From positions 868,001 to 932,000 of the forward strand of contig WHUX01000002.1 of NCBI GenBank assembly GCA_015179025.1: 64,000 bases of DNA, given 5' to 3'. The notes below the pieces were generated by a model. It saw nothing but the letters and a program-made list of their open reading frames with translations, ran no database searches and was not told the origin of the DNA. Below are positions 13,578-26,820 of this stretch, in pieces (position 1 is the stretch's first letter; each line of letters begins with the position of its first letter). The translations under genes were made by a program, and so were the position numbers. Origin of the DNA: Terfezia claveryi. Taxonomy: Eukaryota; Ascomycota; Pezizomycetes; Pezizales; Pezizaceae.

Positions 13578-14411
13578 CTATATTTCCTCTGGCACCCAAC
13601 TATGAGGCGTGGCACTGCTCTCATTCCGCTCCTCCAAATTCATCACCCCGAGAGGCCTCCCGATCTTGACCGTCTTCATGACTGGCTCGCCCTCCTTCGG
13701 TTTCCTCTCCTTATTCCTACATTGCTCCTCGTCCGGCACATCCCCATCAATACCCACATCCTTTTCATCCTTCTTCTCACCATTCTTCTCAGCCACCTCT
13801 TCATCTTCCACGGGCTCTTCAAGGAATGTCAAATCCTTCCGCATGGAGTAAGCGTCCTCCCCATCAGCATAGTATTTCTCCTCAATCTTTTCACTTTCGA
13901 ACTGCAATGTGTTCTGGTAGAGGTGTAGAGCAGCTTTATTGGAGACACGAACATGAAGAGAAACGTATTTGGCTCCGAAGCATTCTACCATTGCCTTCTC
14001 TGTATTCCCAGGTAACCGTCAGAGGCTCAGGTTCAGGGTAAGGATCAACATGGTTCAGATGATGTTGAGACAATAAACAATGCATGGGTGCAACATACGA
14101 CTCTGCCTCATCAACTTTTCCGCCAGGCCTAGTCTTCTATGAGTCCTCATCACACTCAAACTAGTAATATGCCCATGCGGAGCACCCGTCGGCTCCTCCT
14201 CCATCTTGGCCAGGACATAGCCCACTATCCTAGGGATGGCGTAGGGGTCATTTGTATCTGACCCGGACACGTCCACGGCGACATACGATAGCTGCGGCCA
14301 TGTGAGGGCGTGGTAAAGGTAGTACTTGCAGAAGTAGTTCTCGGGGAGGTTGGTGATGTTTGCGGTTTGCACGTGGGGGATATCGGAGGGGCGGAGGAGA
14401 CGGATGTCCAT
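13578..14411 (-). CDS. NAA10: N-alpha-acetyltransferase NatA catalytic subunit Naa10/Ard1
   Basis: GNAT-fold acetyltransferase, the catalytic subunit of NatA, which acetylates protein N-termini co-translationally at the ribosome together with Naa15. Two exons, 14411..14099 and 13999..13578, encode about 244 aa. The 99-nt intron has donor C|GTATGT, branch CTGAC and acceptor ACAG. Splicing restores the family run ..[15 protein letters not shown]. Other diagnostic stretches are [20 protein letters not shown] at the N-terminus, [30 protein letters not shown] (acetyl-CoA motif RRLGLA) and [18 protein letters not shown]. The family start MDIRLLRP was chosen over an in-frame ATG nine codons upstream. 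The C-terminal ~75 residues are an acidic/Lys-rich tail, which is variable in fungi. Confidence 0.95.
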
Positions 14412-16603
14412 GGTGGGGTTGTAGTACGGTGTAGGCACTGTAGCGGGCGGTGGGGGTTTCCTAGTGGTGGGTAGCGTCGGGGTGGGGGAGGTAGGTGGGG
14501 GAGGTAGGGTGAAACAAGATTTTTTTTGGGGGGGAGGGTGTGTACCAGTGGGACTAAGATCTTGGTTGTGTTACGGAGTATGAGGTACCGATATCGGGCT
14601 ACAATAGTGGGGGTTAGAAATGGGGGGGCCAAGAAAAGGGAGGGGTTGGGTTCAGAACGGCGTTAGTCCCGCCAAAAAGTTCGCGTACGATATCAACTAG
14701 CGGCCCAGCGACCCGGCTTCATGGGTGTGCAGCCCTGAAACTTTGTGTGAAACGAAACACTACCGCAATCAAACGGCGGCCCGCTCTCGTGCCGCGTATC
14801 CCTTCCAAGGCGGTGTGTGATGGGTGTCTTGTCGCCCTTAATGAAGGTTGATGGGGGGGTGGGGTTGGGTGCAAGTTTCTATCGTTGGGAAATTCGTGCA
14901 CGTGGGATTGTCAAATGCTATCTTGGCACTTGTTATAAGTTTAACTGGGAAACCCCCAGATTGGGGGGCCCAGATTTGGGGAAAAACCTTTGGAATTCAA
15001 GACTTTCTCCGAGGAGAGCCCGCAAGGACCAGGGCCGGGTGTTATCAAGACTCGCACCCCTCAATCCAGCTATCTATTCAATCCAGCTATCTATTCAATC
15101 CAGCTATTCGATGATTGCCTTTCGGCGAGTATAGCCGAGGCGATCGCACCCAAAAATTTACGAAACACGGAATGTTTACCTACAGTAACGAGTACGGAGT
15201 ACATTACGATGCATATGCAGGCACAGGCAACACCTATTGAAACGTTTCTATATAACTGTACATATATTGTATGTGCATTGATAAAACTGCTATATAAAAT
15301 TTCGTAAAAAAATAAAAAAATACAATAAAATTGGCAGTGCCCTGTTCGGTGTTATAAATTTCTATGCCCTTGATCACCCTATGTACCGCCCAGGACACGG
15401 GCTCTGGCCCCCGTGCATACATATATTTATGGATGTATGTAAGACATCGTACGTAAACTATCGCCTGCTTAGCCCCCGGCTTCCTATTTTTTTTCTCAAT
15501 ATGGACAAGGTGGTAAGTGCGAAGTTTCACACCCCCTGATGGATAAGTAAAATGCAATTTCTTTTCTCTAAGGCGGCAAATGATATCATCACAATCTGTG
15601 ATATTGTATATAGATGAAAAAAAACAACTTAGAGCTCGCAGGTCGGATGCAAATGCATAAACAAAAGAGCAATAAACCCCCCATCCAGAGCCGGGTACCA
15701 ACCAGAAAACCCCAACCAACCTAAAAAAAGAGAGAAGACCCGGTAAGAAAAAATACCCATGATAGATATATAAAGTGATAAACATCAAAATGTCAATGAC
15801 AAATGTAGAAGGAGAACCGGAAATAAAGAAGCAAGGCAGTACAGAATCGAGAAAATCCTGTGAAGAGCTCCTTGATCAGCACCCCTAACAATGCAACTGG
15901 AGAACGAACAACACATTGAAGGTGCAAAAGAGACTAAAGTAGTCCATAAAATAATTAACACCAATCGCACCCCATGTGCACGCATGGAAAGGAAAAAGAA
16001 AGAAAACGCAACCAGGGCCACAAAAAAATTCCAGAAAAATTCACCGTAAACTCCTGCAGGAATAATTGATATGCCTCGGACGGATCCAACTGCGCAGTGC
16101 CGTGTGCGTAACTGAGGCCCAAGAGAAAGCGGCCTTTGCGCTCTTTTTTGTGCCCATTTTATTGAGCCCGGTTGGATGGTTTTGGTAAGGCGACAGGGTA
16201 AATGTGATCCAAGCCTCTGCGCATGTGTTCGTAACATGCTTGTCCTGTCCCATGGAATTCCCAATAACAATCCCAGGATGACTTGAACAAAAATTAAAAA
16301 GCAGAAAAGTTATGCAGATCGAACGTAAGGTGCCAAGCATCTCATCTCCCCCGGAGAGATGATGTGCGGAGACTGAAAGTAAGGATCAAACGAGAGTTTC
16401 AATCGACAGTAGCTCTATCAATTCCCGACCAGAACCGGCTCATTATGAATAAGACATTAATACCAGAGTTGCCTTTTTTTTTTGTACCCCGAATGAAACC
16501 CATGTGACCCGATGTAAAGCAAACAAGAACCCAGACGCCCCTTTCCCAGATATAGAAAATGTCATCAGTTTCGTAAGATTGGCCTCCTCGATCTCAATAA
16601 TTG
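14412..16603. other. non-coding interval
   Basis: About 2.2 kb holding the NAA10 promoter side and the 3' flank of the APH-like kinase gene. It has G-rich and T-rich simple runs around 14450-14530 and a 17-bp tandem repeat at 15061. Several ORFs of 100-180 codons exist but lack coding-like composition or splice partners. Confidence 0.45.
15061..15107. repeat. 17-bp tandem repeat, about 2.8 copies
   Basis: The unit TCAATCCAGCTATCTAT occurs at 15061..15077 and 15078..15094, with a partial third copy to 15107. The copies are identical. Confidence 0.9.
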
Positions 16604-17656
16604 CTAGCTACAGCCATTGCCTGCTAGTTCTGGGCACTCGCCTTCTAATCTCCGTAAAGCTCTCAACCCAGGTGGGAACCGTAATGTTGTCTCGTTTTGA
16701 CGTATGGGATCGTTGTGGATTTTAGGGTAAATAAAGTAGGCGTTGACACCCGCAATCCATCTAGACACATACTTCTTGGCTCTAGCATGCTCAGGTCCCA
16801 TAATGAGATCATGAAAAGAAATATAATCGATGCTATCCGCAAAATCCCTGTGTGATGTACCCAGGCACTCATCGTTGTAAGCAGCGGCATAACTATTTGA
16901 GAGCCCCGAATCGTGCTCAAAATCAAGTGGGATCTTGGCGGCAATGGCTAATGGCACCACTTGGGCGTATTCCCAATCTATCACTCCAGTGATCTCGAAC
17001 TTGTCGTTGAAGACAACATTCCGGATAGCTAAATCAAAATGCTGAATACACAGCCGTGAAAGGTTACCAGGAGGAGAGAAATATTCTGCAAGCTGACTCA
17101 ACTCTTTCTCATTTTGGACAAGGCGCCCAGCTTTGTCGAGACCTGACCTCCTCGAGCTTTCTAATTTCTCTCTCCATAGATCCTCAATCGACGTGTAAGG
17201 CCTCGAGGGGCTCCAGTTTCCAGGATATCCGCCAGTGTAAAAGCCTTTTTCAGGTGAACCATAGATGCCCCCAATTTGTGTAAATTCATCCACTGGTTGG
17301 GAAAGAACTTTGTGTACACGTGCAATGGCGGTTGTGACTAGAAGTTTTTGTTCCTTCGTCAAGGAATGAAACTCTCGTGATAAATCCTTTCCCTCGATGA
17401 CCTCTCGGAAAATGTAAGGAGCCCCAGCTTTGTTGTTGTGAGTAAGATCCCATGAATAGACTTCTGGTACTTTGATATGCTTGTTGTATTTGGGAGAGGA
17501 GTGTAGGTACTGCATGGTCGCGATTTCAGATTCTTTCATCGTCTTCGAGAAGGCCTTTGGCTCATAGTTTGAAACGAGAGCTGCTAAGGTATCGCCATTG
17601 TCGAAAGTGAGTCTGTATGCGCAATTCCAGGAGCCATGGCCTTCAATACCAATCAG
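16604..17656 (-). CDS. APH-fold phosphotransferase (aminoglycoside phosphotransferase/choline kinase type), 5' end unresolved
   Basis: Kinase-like fold of the APH superfamily, which is expanded in filamentous fungi; the substrate is unknown. The frame is open from a probable acceptor (CTCAAG|CTG) at 17656 to the stop at 16604, 350 codons. The N-terminal segment GIEGHGSWNCAYRLTFDNG fits the nucleotide-binding loop. The catalytic loop is HFDLAIRNVVFN (HxDxxxxN) and the metal-binding segment is GVIDWEYA. An in-frame TAA just upstream of 17656 means at least one 5' exon is missing from this model; candidate exons lie between 17660 and 17950 but I could not choose one. The C-terminus is complete. 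No aminoglycoside resistance function is implied. Confidence 0.75.
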   Translation of the reverse strand: MIGIEGHGSWNCAYRLTFDNGDTLAALVSNYEPKAFSKTMKESEIATMQYLHSSPKYNKHIKVPEVYSWDLTHNNKAGAPYIFREVIEGKDLSREFHSLTKEQKLLVTTAIARVHKVLSQPVDEFTQIGGIYGSPEKGFYTGGYPGNWSPSRPYTSIEDLWREKLESSRRSGLDKAGRLVQNEKELSQLAEYFSPPGNLSRLCIQHFDLAIRNVVFNDKFEITGVIDWEYAQVVPLAIAAKIPLDFEHDSGLSNSYAAAYNDECLGTSHRDFADSIDYISFHDLIMGPEHARAKKYVSRWIAGVNAYFIYPKIHNDPIRQNETTLRFPPGLRALRRLEGECPELAGNGCS

Positions 17657-17978
17657 CTTGAGTTACTTATAAATCGACAGTTGACATGATGAAATGAGAA
17701 TTCTTCAATTTTATCAAAGGTAATCCGAGAGACTTGAAAACAAATATACAATGGTAGATAAAATTGCCGCAATTGATATACCTTCCCCCGTCTCTGAATC
17801 CCGTTCGCACACGCCGAGGGTTGACGTTGATAAAATACACCTCGAGAAAAGGAATAGTGCAACGATAGGGATAGGTACGAAAACTTAGACAGACAACAAT
17901 GGTCCCCACGAAATGCTTCAAATGTAAGTGAAACAAGCGTCGTACCAAGCATTGTAGTCTGAAGACAGTAACTGTGAG

Positions 17979-18674
17979 TTATGAAAGTGGGAAGGTGGGA
18001 AGGTGGGAAGGTGGAAGGTGGGAAGGTGAAAGGGTAAAGGAAATCCTAGACCAACCAAGTGATGTTATGTTGTTGCATTTACATTTCTTATTCTGCGACA
18101 TTTTGAACTCTTCTGCACAAGTGACCAAGCCATGCAGCCGATCACGGTCCTTCTCTTCAACTTCCACCTTATCTATTATGTCGATAAGATTTAGGTGCCT
18201 ATAGACCGCCTTGTTACATGCTCCCCGAGGATCCAAATCATTCGGCATGACATTTGCTGGCAACTGTATTGTAGGCTGTTGCTGCTGTACTCCACAGTAC
18301 GGTTTGGGTGAGAGGCGCCTTTCAAGGTGCCGAAGATACGTCCTCCTAGCTCGTGTCCGTATGCACCGCTTCCTAGCTCGTGTCCGTATAGGCCGACAGG
18401 GCGCACCGAATGACGAAAGACGGTGGGAAGGTCGTCGAATGTAGATTATATCAAGTGGCGAGTCGCTAGTAAAGGGTAGAATCCTCTGAGGTATAGATGA
18501 CACAAGTGGTGATGACAATTGTCCTGAGTGCTGTCGAAGCTTCGTTGCCCACTTCTTCTCACCCCTGAGCCACTTGCTCCCCTTCTTTGCCATCACTCCA
18601 GCTTCCCTTGAAGTTACTAAATACGAGGCACCGCACGGCCTTCCCTTCGAGTGGTAAAGGTTTGCAGTAGTCAT
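17979..18674 (-). CDS. hypothetical ORF, doubtful
   Basis: An uninterrupted 231-codon frame with no recognised domain. It contains a 27-bp direct repeat (19-bp identical part at 18344..18362 and 18371..18389). This reads as a repeated nine-residue unit IRTRARKRC/IRTRARRTY, and its multiple-of-three period is weak support for coding. Its 3' part runs into the GGGAAGGT tandem repeat at 17989..18030, which argues against. It lies upstream of, and on the same strand as, the APH-like kinase gene. It may be a lineage-specific gene or chance. Confidence 0.25.
   Translation of the reverse strand: MTTANLYHSKGRPCGASYLVTSREAGVMAKKGSKWLRGEKKWATKLRQHSGQLSSPLVSSIPQRILPFTSDSPLDIIYIRRPSHRLSSFGAPCRPIRTRARKRCIRTRARRTYLRHLERRLSPKPYCGVQQQQPTIQLPANVMPNDLDPRGACNKAVYRHLNLIDIIDKVEVEEKDRDRLHGLVTCAEEFKMSQNKKCKCNNITSLGWSRISFTLSPSHLPPSHLPTFPLS
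17989..18030. repeat. GGGAAGGT tandem repeat
   Basis: About five slightly imperfect copies of an 8-bp purine-rich unit. Confidence 0.75.
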
Positions 18675-20177
18675 TGTCGGATCGGAGGGGGACCTTTGTC
18701 CTGGGCGATGGTGGTGGTGGGTATGTAGGTTGGGGGAGGGAGATGTATGAATAAGGGATGGGATGGATGGATTCCTTTTCTCTGCCGCAAGCGAAGGTAT
18801 GGCTTTCGGGACGATAGTCTGGTGCGGCGACTGTGTGCTACGTTAGATGTTGAAGGAGAAGAGCACAGGCAGGCGGAATGGATGAAGGTTAAGAAGAGGC
18901 GCATGAAATACAATAAAGTGGGCCTAACCATTAGGGATCGTTAAGTCCTCTTGAGGGGGAAGCTTGGAGTGGTGTGGGCAAATTTGAGGGCTGCCCATTT
19001 TTGTGGTAGGGGTGGGTGCCGGGGTCTACCTGGGTGCACTTGGTTGCGAGAGAGGCATTGGAACGTCTTGTGGAGAAGGAGGGATGATTGCCTGTACATC
19101 TTCGAATTCCTGACTCTAGCTCCTTTCTCACTCTTCCTGCGTGCAATTCGACCTCCCTCCCTGCAGTGCAGCTACATCACGGAATTCGAGAAGGAATACC
19201 CACGTACACACTACGACCCAGCGACCCAGCGAGCCGTGAGCGAGATAGAGTACTGTGGAAGACGAAAATGCGTGTCGTTGGGGGGGCCATGGAATGCTCG
19301 AAAAGGCCCGCGGGCATTGGAGATCTGTGGTACGAACGTAGAACTGGGAAAAAGAAATTAAGAAGAAGCTGTGATAATTGCTTTTTTTCGTGCATGGCAC
19401 CTTTGACTCCCATTCTCCGTTTCGGGATCTCCCCTTCCCCCCTTCCCCCCCTTCTGCCCCTTCGGCTTCCCATTTCGAGCCTGTAAATAGCTAGGTGCTC
19501 TAGATATAATCGTAAGAGGTGGGGGTTCTGTACTTTACCGTGGAGAGTGGCCCGAAAGGAGGGACAGACGCATGTGCCGTTGCTAGCACGAGCATAGAGA
19601 GAGCGGGCATGTGGAGGGGGCTAACAGAGAGCAGGTGGCTGTTACAAGCAAATACCCTTAGCTGAAGGGAATTGGTGGAGGCGAACGGTTGAAGCTGCGG
19701 GCGTGCGCGGGCTGCGGTGATGTGTGGGACGCCGGCTTGTTGGAACTAGACCCCCCAACCGATTGAGCTAAAGTGCACTCCATAGGTACTTAGGTACCGG
19801 TAATTATAAGCTTCAGCAGCGGTCTGTATTGCTACAGGCGTAGTCAGCAACTCAACTCAGGGTTGCACAGTAGCAAGAGGCAAAGTCGGGATCGTCTCTG
19901 TTAGGCGGGAAGCCTCCTGTTGTGGATTGGCAGTACGTGGTCATGGTAATAGGTGTATGCTACAGTCAATTGAGCATGGACGATATGATCGGGCAATCTC
20001 GTGCGCGGCCCATCCAGTGTCGCTGCTCTTTCGCCTTTCCATCGGTCAGTGCCACGGCCATGCTCATTCACAGCAGGCAGGGGGCTAAGAGTTACGACTG
20101 ATCCAAGAAAGTATCGTTGAAGAAGTCTCATCCATCACGACCACGACTACCTACCGCCTAGCACTGTCCTCTTTTTG

Positions 20178-20240
20178 TGCCAACCAGACAAGTATGCATC
20201 GTGCGTGTGGCCAATTAACGCTAAGAGCATGCCAACCAGA
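20178..20240 (-). repeat. two same-orientation copies of the GTGCCAACCAGAC core
   Basis: GTGCCAACCAGAC at 20178..20190 and ATGCCAACCAGACC from 20229, both the reverse complement of the TAGTCTGGTTGGCAC core. No clear flanking duplication is visible here. Confidence 0.55.
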
Positions 20241-22668
20241 CCACGGAAAGCAACTAAAAAAAATCATCCTCAAAACAAGCTACATGCTTTGATCGAATCA
20301 AGAGCAGTCTCGGAGTAGTCTCATGGTCTCGGCACCGCCCATGGGGTAGCCTGCTGATGCTTCAATCTCCGGAACTTCTTGACTCCAATAATTTTGGCTA
20401 TAGCTCTCCTCTGCTACCAGTAGACTACCCAAGAATACCCCGCTTTGAAAGATTGTTGGATTCAAGTCGGCTGCCACAAGGTCCAATTCAGCTTCCCAAT
20501 ACACCCCAATGGGCAAGCAGGTTGCTTTTCTTTTTCTCTCTTCAAACAACCGAAACCAATAAGCGATTTCGGGTGACCTAACCATAAGAGGGGAAGTGCT
20601 TCAGAAAGTGAAATGTGCTCCTTTAGCTTACCCATATCATAACCTCCTTCGATCTACTCACTTTTGTTCGTTCACAGTTTTACATATATCTGGGGAGTTT
20701 CAAAGGGAATATCTTGGCACTCCCATCACATACATAGCATCATGCAATCAGATTCCTAGGTCTACTCTCAAGTAGTACTCAAAATATTGACCTATAGTTT
20801 TGTATAGATAATACTGTGTGCGTATATACATGCAGCAAAAGCTTGGTTGTTGGTCAACTGGCATGGAAACCTGATGTGTACCTAGGTACCTAATTCAATA
20901 TCTGCGTATTGATACATGAGCCCGAGTTGCACGGTCACGGAATATATGGCCCGAGGCCTCTCGTGGGGGCACATTCGCATGCACACTAATCACGTGGTTT
21001 CAGACATAATCCGGTTCCCATAAATCGGAGAATTTATTGAGGATGAAGCAGGGGTGCCATGACCATGTACAACAATTATGTGCCACATATTAAAGGCCCA
21101 GTATTGTTTGCCGAGAGGTTCGAATATCCCCCAGTGCAATCTCTATTAATATCACATGTACATGCAAATATGATATATAGAGTTGTGGACATGAGAAACA
21201 GCATAACGTAGGAAATAAGTTCACGCCTAACAGCATCAGCCAAAATCCAGCTGTGAACACCGATCCAACAGTTCTATATCAAGGTGTGACCTTAGAGCGA
21301 TTACACGCGTAAGTGGTCATTGCCCCCTTTCAAGTACTCTAATACACACCGCCAAAGGCGAGCCTATGAGAGGAATAGTCCGTACTAAGCCCGCGTTGAA
21401 TTTCTCCGGTACTACAGGCGTTCAAGATCTCAGCTGCTAGAAATATTTCAGAGACCCTGCACTCACTGTATCAGTAGCTCCTTTGCTGCAAGGTGCCACC
21501 TTTATGCAACGACTGGCTATAATATGTACCCCTTAGTACATACACAGCTCCGTTTCTATAACCGTGTTGCTCGCTCGCACTTGTCGGGAAGCCAGTGTCC
21601 AAATACCGTGCGTCAGGTAGGGTCGTCGCTGTGCAGGTTCAGGCGCAGGCGCTCAGCTAGGAATCTGGATCAGACAAAATGGAGATGCAGATAATTCTCC
21701 ATTTGGAGGAAAGGAAAGTAAAGGGGAAAACCCTGATGGCTAGGTTTCATTACACAGAATATACACCTCTTTCATACCCATTACCATCACCACAACATTG
21801 GCAGCACCTCCCCTAGCCGTTGGCAGATATTTAACCCCCTGCCTACAAGCAAAGTGTAAAAGATATATCCATCCCATCCCTCTGTAAGTCTCGGCACCTA
21901 CTTCGAAGGCATCCTAGACGCATGCAAGGTTAGAGAGGCGAATCGGGTTGAAGAAATTATCCCTCAGGGAACCCGCAGTCACTGTCGCAGAAGTTCTTAC
22001 AGACAATCAATGTAAGTAAGCGCTTGGCACTTGTGCATATGACATCGATGGCCAGCAAACACGGGACCACCATCTTCTTCCCCAGGCGCATATATATACT
22101 GCTCCATGAATCCCAAGATCAGATTTTTTTTTCTTATAGAACAGCGTGGGGAGCGTAAACCTCAGTGCCCTGCTCACTCGATCTAGAAGCGTTCGTAGGC
22201 TCCATTTTGTGGGTTCTAGAGCCTATCGGATCTAAAAAGCGGCGCGGGATGGCTACTGGGATTTCCGTACATGGGATCCCCGAGAAATTCGTCGCCATCG
22301 GCTTTTGAGATGTTTCTGCCTCTGCAATTCGTCAATTAATGCTAGGTTCAGAGCCACAAGCCTTGTGTCGGATGTACTCACTAGCACCCATGAAATTCGA
22401 AATAGCTGGCGAGAACTTTCCAATACAAAAGTCTCATATATACACCTTCAATGAAACCAGTAATGAGTATGGTTGTTTATAATCTCGCATTTGTATTTTC
22501 GATGGCAGATTTCCAATTTGGATGCGTTTCGGAATTTGTTTTCACATTCGGTAGCTTGCATAGAGTTCCCAGACCAATTGTAATTGTAACTGTCAACATC
22601 TCATAACTTAACCCACGGGCCCGATCTCTTCCTGTTTGTCCTGATGATGCCGGTCTGACCCATGGTAT

Positions 22669-22686
22669 ATGTGATACATATCACAT
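22669..22686. repeat. 18-bp perfect inverted repeat
   Basis: ATGTGATA, a 2-nt spacer CA, then TATCACAT. It could be a protein-binding palindrome or a small hairpin. No gene start is adjacent. Confidence 0.7.
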
Positions 22687-25600
22687 GCTGGCGGCATATA
22701 TAAAATTTCAAAGATGCAACGTTCGAGTTGGGGTACAAGGCCTACTCACCTCTTAAGTGTTGTAGTGTCCGGTACATCATCAGAAGAATTTGCTAGTTGG
22801 TCGTTAGCTGAGCCATTGGCAATACCTATATTAACATATATTTTTTTTTCAGTCTGTGTTTTCCTTCAGACACCCCAACCCCATGCAGTCAAGACGACAT
22901 ATCAATGCGATGTCGCAATTCGTCATTTTCATTTGCGGGGATCCCGACTTAACCTTGAGCAACAATTTTTATAATAACAGAAAGGATCCTAGATATTACT
23001 GAATCCACTCAGTAGACAGTGTTAGAACCCTCCTTCATACTTATGTGACTCTTGCAGTGTGCTGCAAGTTTGCAACCTTCGCTGTCAACTATACCCTTTT
23101 CATCACTGCTGACAGTACAGAAACACCTCCGGATCTTCGGTGACACGGGTTTCGGTCCGGAAGAGACGAGGCCGGGACAACTTTCTATGGTCCTATGAAG
23201 CTTCAAATGGCTAATGGCTAAGAAGATTGTGGCGAAGCCCACCTGTTTTGATTTTTTAACGCTACACGGCTTTTGCTACCGTAGTCTGAGTTTTGCATTG
23301 CGACAAGTTGTGATCAAAGATATGAGGTGAAAATTGCAATTGGGTTATATCCGGATCTGCACTGCATCAAAGAGGCATCTAGAAGAATTCCACCAAGCGA
23401 GCTCGCCAATCTGTCGTCACTGGTCATGATGACCGAATGAGACTAATAAAGGACGAGAGCTGTGCAATCTATTTAAACAGTTCATTTCCTCACTTCACAT
23501 ATATATACTCTACATGTGCTGATTTAGAAGATGAACTGTGCTTTGAGCCCGAAATTACCGGATTTTCTAAGTCATTCTGCGGCCCCACTAAATTCGGAAA
23601 TCGCATTGCGAATTCGAATTCATCAACAATTGGGAAGTATTCAAGAGATATATTAACAATTAGAGTGGGCTTCTTTGATTTCTTCTTCAACTACCATGAG
23701 ATAATGCACGCAGACTAAGAGGGTATATACGCGCGTGTACGCTGTTTTTTATATTTGAGTAGCTAAACTCGGATAGATATGAGGTGCGGGTGCATAGGTC
23801 CGGCTGATAGGATCACGGCACCGGACGATACTATTATTTAGTCACAACGCCAAAGTTGACGTTTGGGACGCTTCCACGTGCACTTAGTAGGTCTGCGGCA
23901 TTAGTGAAGCGTTAACCCTATTGCGAAGATTATTCACTCATAGTGACAGGTCATCCAGAACAATTCCTTGCCACCACGACTACATCCAATTATTCCTACA
24001 TACCACGACCATTTATTGCAGGTACACCACGCACTAGCGCTGGCCCTCACCATGTGCCTCAGCAGGAAGGCTGAGAGGCATTGGTGGAATTACCTAATGG
24101 CAACACTTTAGCTGGTCATACTATTTTGCAGCATGCAGCTGGAGTACCTCAAGCCTCTAGTTTTGTCAACGGAGTATCTCATGCCCCATGGTATATTTGC
24201 GAGCAGTTGAAAAAACGCATGTGGATGGGTTAAACCGACTGCACTCACCAACCTTGGATATTGTACATGTAGCCCATCAGCACATCATTTGAACCTGTGT
24301 ACTGCGAGCCTTCCTTATGTTTCGAATTACCCGGGCCAATCGCCTTGCAGACCCGGGGGTGTGCCCCTTGGCCGAGTGTTTTGTACTTGGGCCTTCGAGC
24401 CATATCAAGTTATACTTTGTTGGAGTTGTATGCGTTTATGTAGCTCTCATAGCGTAATAAATCATCTAGGTAGCTTAGAGAATACCGTCAATGCCTGGCT
24501 AAGTACAATCCCGGATAGACTGGGTTTCTATAGAATGGTTTGATTATACCCTGGTGTGGTGTTTCTTGAAATCTCATTGGCTCTTGTTATGTGGCGCTGC
24601 TGATATGATCGACGTGCAAAACTGGAACAGGGAAATTCGTTCCACTACAGGCAATTCTCAGAACGTAGGACACGAAGCAGCTCGCTCAAAAGATCACGCA
24701 ACTCGCCATCTTGAGCACGGGATTTCTAGAGCTGTGCCTCTCTATCTATAAGTCCAGCTTGTTAATTTCTCTAATCAACGCACAAGGTGATGCGCACTGT
24801 AGATTGGCAGTGCAGAATTTATAGATTAGAACCTGGCAGTTGTCATTGTAACCGGTCTAAGTTGTAATCGGGTTTTCCAGAACACACGGTTGCTAATGGG
24901 GAGCAAATCTTCTAAACATTCCGAGAGGTACATTTCTACTATTAACAACGCTACACAACCACAAAGTCCTCAACTGATACAGTTCTCGGTACAGGGCAAG
25001 TATTGACCATCGTGCTTCAGCGTTCCTCTAGTGGCAAAGTCATGAAACTCTTGAAGTCGCACTTGGAGAAGTGAACAAGAGTCCTCTACATTTTGAGGAG
25101 GAGAGTTGTCTTTACAAGCTCTTTGGTGTTTTACCGGGTCATATGGATAATGGATTGCCACATTATTGACAATAACTGGTCAACACAATGCTTTCAGTGG
25201 AGCCTATCTCCGGATCGAACCGTCTCTATGCCACCGTCAGTGAAATTGAGTGTGGAGCGATGTAAATCGTGACGGATATTCGAATTTCGTCCAGACTCAG
25301 GCACAAGGTCACAAATAAAAAGTGATCATGATCCAACAACTTGACTCAATCATATCTCAGAATTACTGCCATTACCACTAGTGTTACTCGTGTATCGGGC
25401 CTCTAGCTACGCAGTTGGATCTATTCATAGGTGCATCGGATTCTTGAAACCCATAACAATATGATATACTATCAGTCGGGTTTCCGAAGAACTAGACTCA
25501 TCCCAATTCACAACCCGACTGGCTAGCCTGACCTGCGTGGATTTCATGATTGTAAGATGTAGGTACTAGAGAGGTTGTATGTTGGGATTGGCATCACACA

Positions 25601-26773
25601 ATCCCGAGACCGGCCGACGTCTCAAGGATCCGCATTCAGACTATTTCGGTCATCAGTTTTTAAATATTGGACTGTTATGGTCAGATTCATCCAATCCCGC
25701 AGGAAACCGACCGTGAGGGTCAGTACGAAATCTAGTACTATTTGCAACCATTACTAGCTGAAGTACTTGGGTCACAATACCTACTTTAGAAAGGCTGAAT
25801 TTGCCATCGAGAGAAGCAAGTGATCAATTATAGCGTTGCAACAAAGGCCTGTTCACACCACCGATCCAGCCTTGTGCGTAGAGCGTTACAGGTGATTTCT
25901 ATTAGTTTCCGACTTTCCTATCAGACGGCATACGTTTAATTCATCTGGAGCTGAGGCTTTGACTGATCGAAGGTTTGGCCAAGCCAGTGGTTAAGGTCAA
26001 ACTATCCTGGTCCTAAGCCCTTCATAAAAAGCATTCACCCAGATATCCTAGGCGAGGTAATTAGGTAGTCTGGTTCAAGATAATCCCGCATCTACAAACA
26101 ATATGCTTCTACAGATCCACTCGTCTCGTCACAGGGCAGTCTTTGAGAAACTGACACATCTGGGCACGGGAATCTGGTACCGTAATTGATTCGTACGTGC
26201 ATCATTATGTAGGGAGCATTAGCCCTAACCCAAAATGTCTCGACTTGCATATTTGATTCAATGCGACTGTGGGTAATACATCTATATCGTACCGAGTACA
26301 AGGCGAATAACTACCGGTGGGTAGGATACCAACTACAAGAGCATCGATGCAGGGGATTTTAGCTGGGTAATGGACAGCAATTTAGAAAGGAGCAGCGTTA
26401 GATGACCACACACGCATGCCCGCTTGGGACTAACATCTTCTATCGAGTTCGGTGCAAAGCTGGCTGCCAGGCTATTCAGTTAGGCCAAAGCACGAAACCG
26501 ATCAGCTTGGCGTGACGATCGATCGACAATTCATGACTTCTTACCTCGAGAACAGCTGTACAATATCGACCTTGCGATGTCGCGATCTTCTGCATACCTT
26601 GAAGCGGCCTTACCGTATTTGGGTTTAAATGATACATGCTAGCTGGCTTGGGTATTAATGTTGGTGGCCGCAGAGAGCATACATGATATGTGGCGCAGTG
26701 TCCATATGCACCCATATGTTCGGAACAAGACTGCTTTTTAGCAGGGCCGATCGGCCAAGAAGTAAAGATGCAC

Positions 26774-26820
26774 ACATATTTCTCAGAGGTCGTTGTGCCA
26801 ACCAGGCTAACATATTTCAG
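26774..26820 (-). repeat. TAGTCTGG-family insertion with imperfect duplication
   Basis: ACATATTTCTCAG (26774..26786) and ACATATTTCAG (26810..26820) flank a reverse-oriented core TTGTGCCAACCAGGCTA (26793..26809) plus a few extra bases. The CTA end abuts the right-hand duplicate. Confidence 0.6.

Noticed and set aside
13122..13928. 268-codon plus-strand ORF overlapping NAA10
   Set aside because: Its second half is antisense to the NAA10 exon and its first half has no coding features; the minus-strand gene is unambiguous.
15234..16270. Minus-strand ORFs of 184 and 161 codons rich in hydrophobic residues
   Set aside because: No conserved motif, no splice partners, and composition that follows the A+T-rich DNA. 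I treat them as chance.
20870..20900. TACCTAGGTACC palindromes as element ends
   Set aside because: Short CCTAGGTA-type palindromes are scattered in intergenic DNA here without flanking duplications or pairing into longer units.
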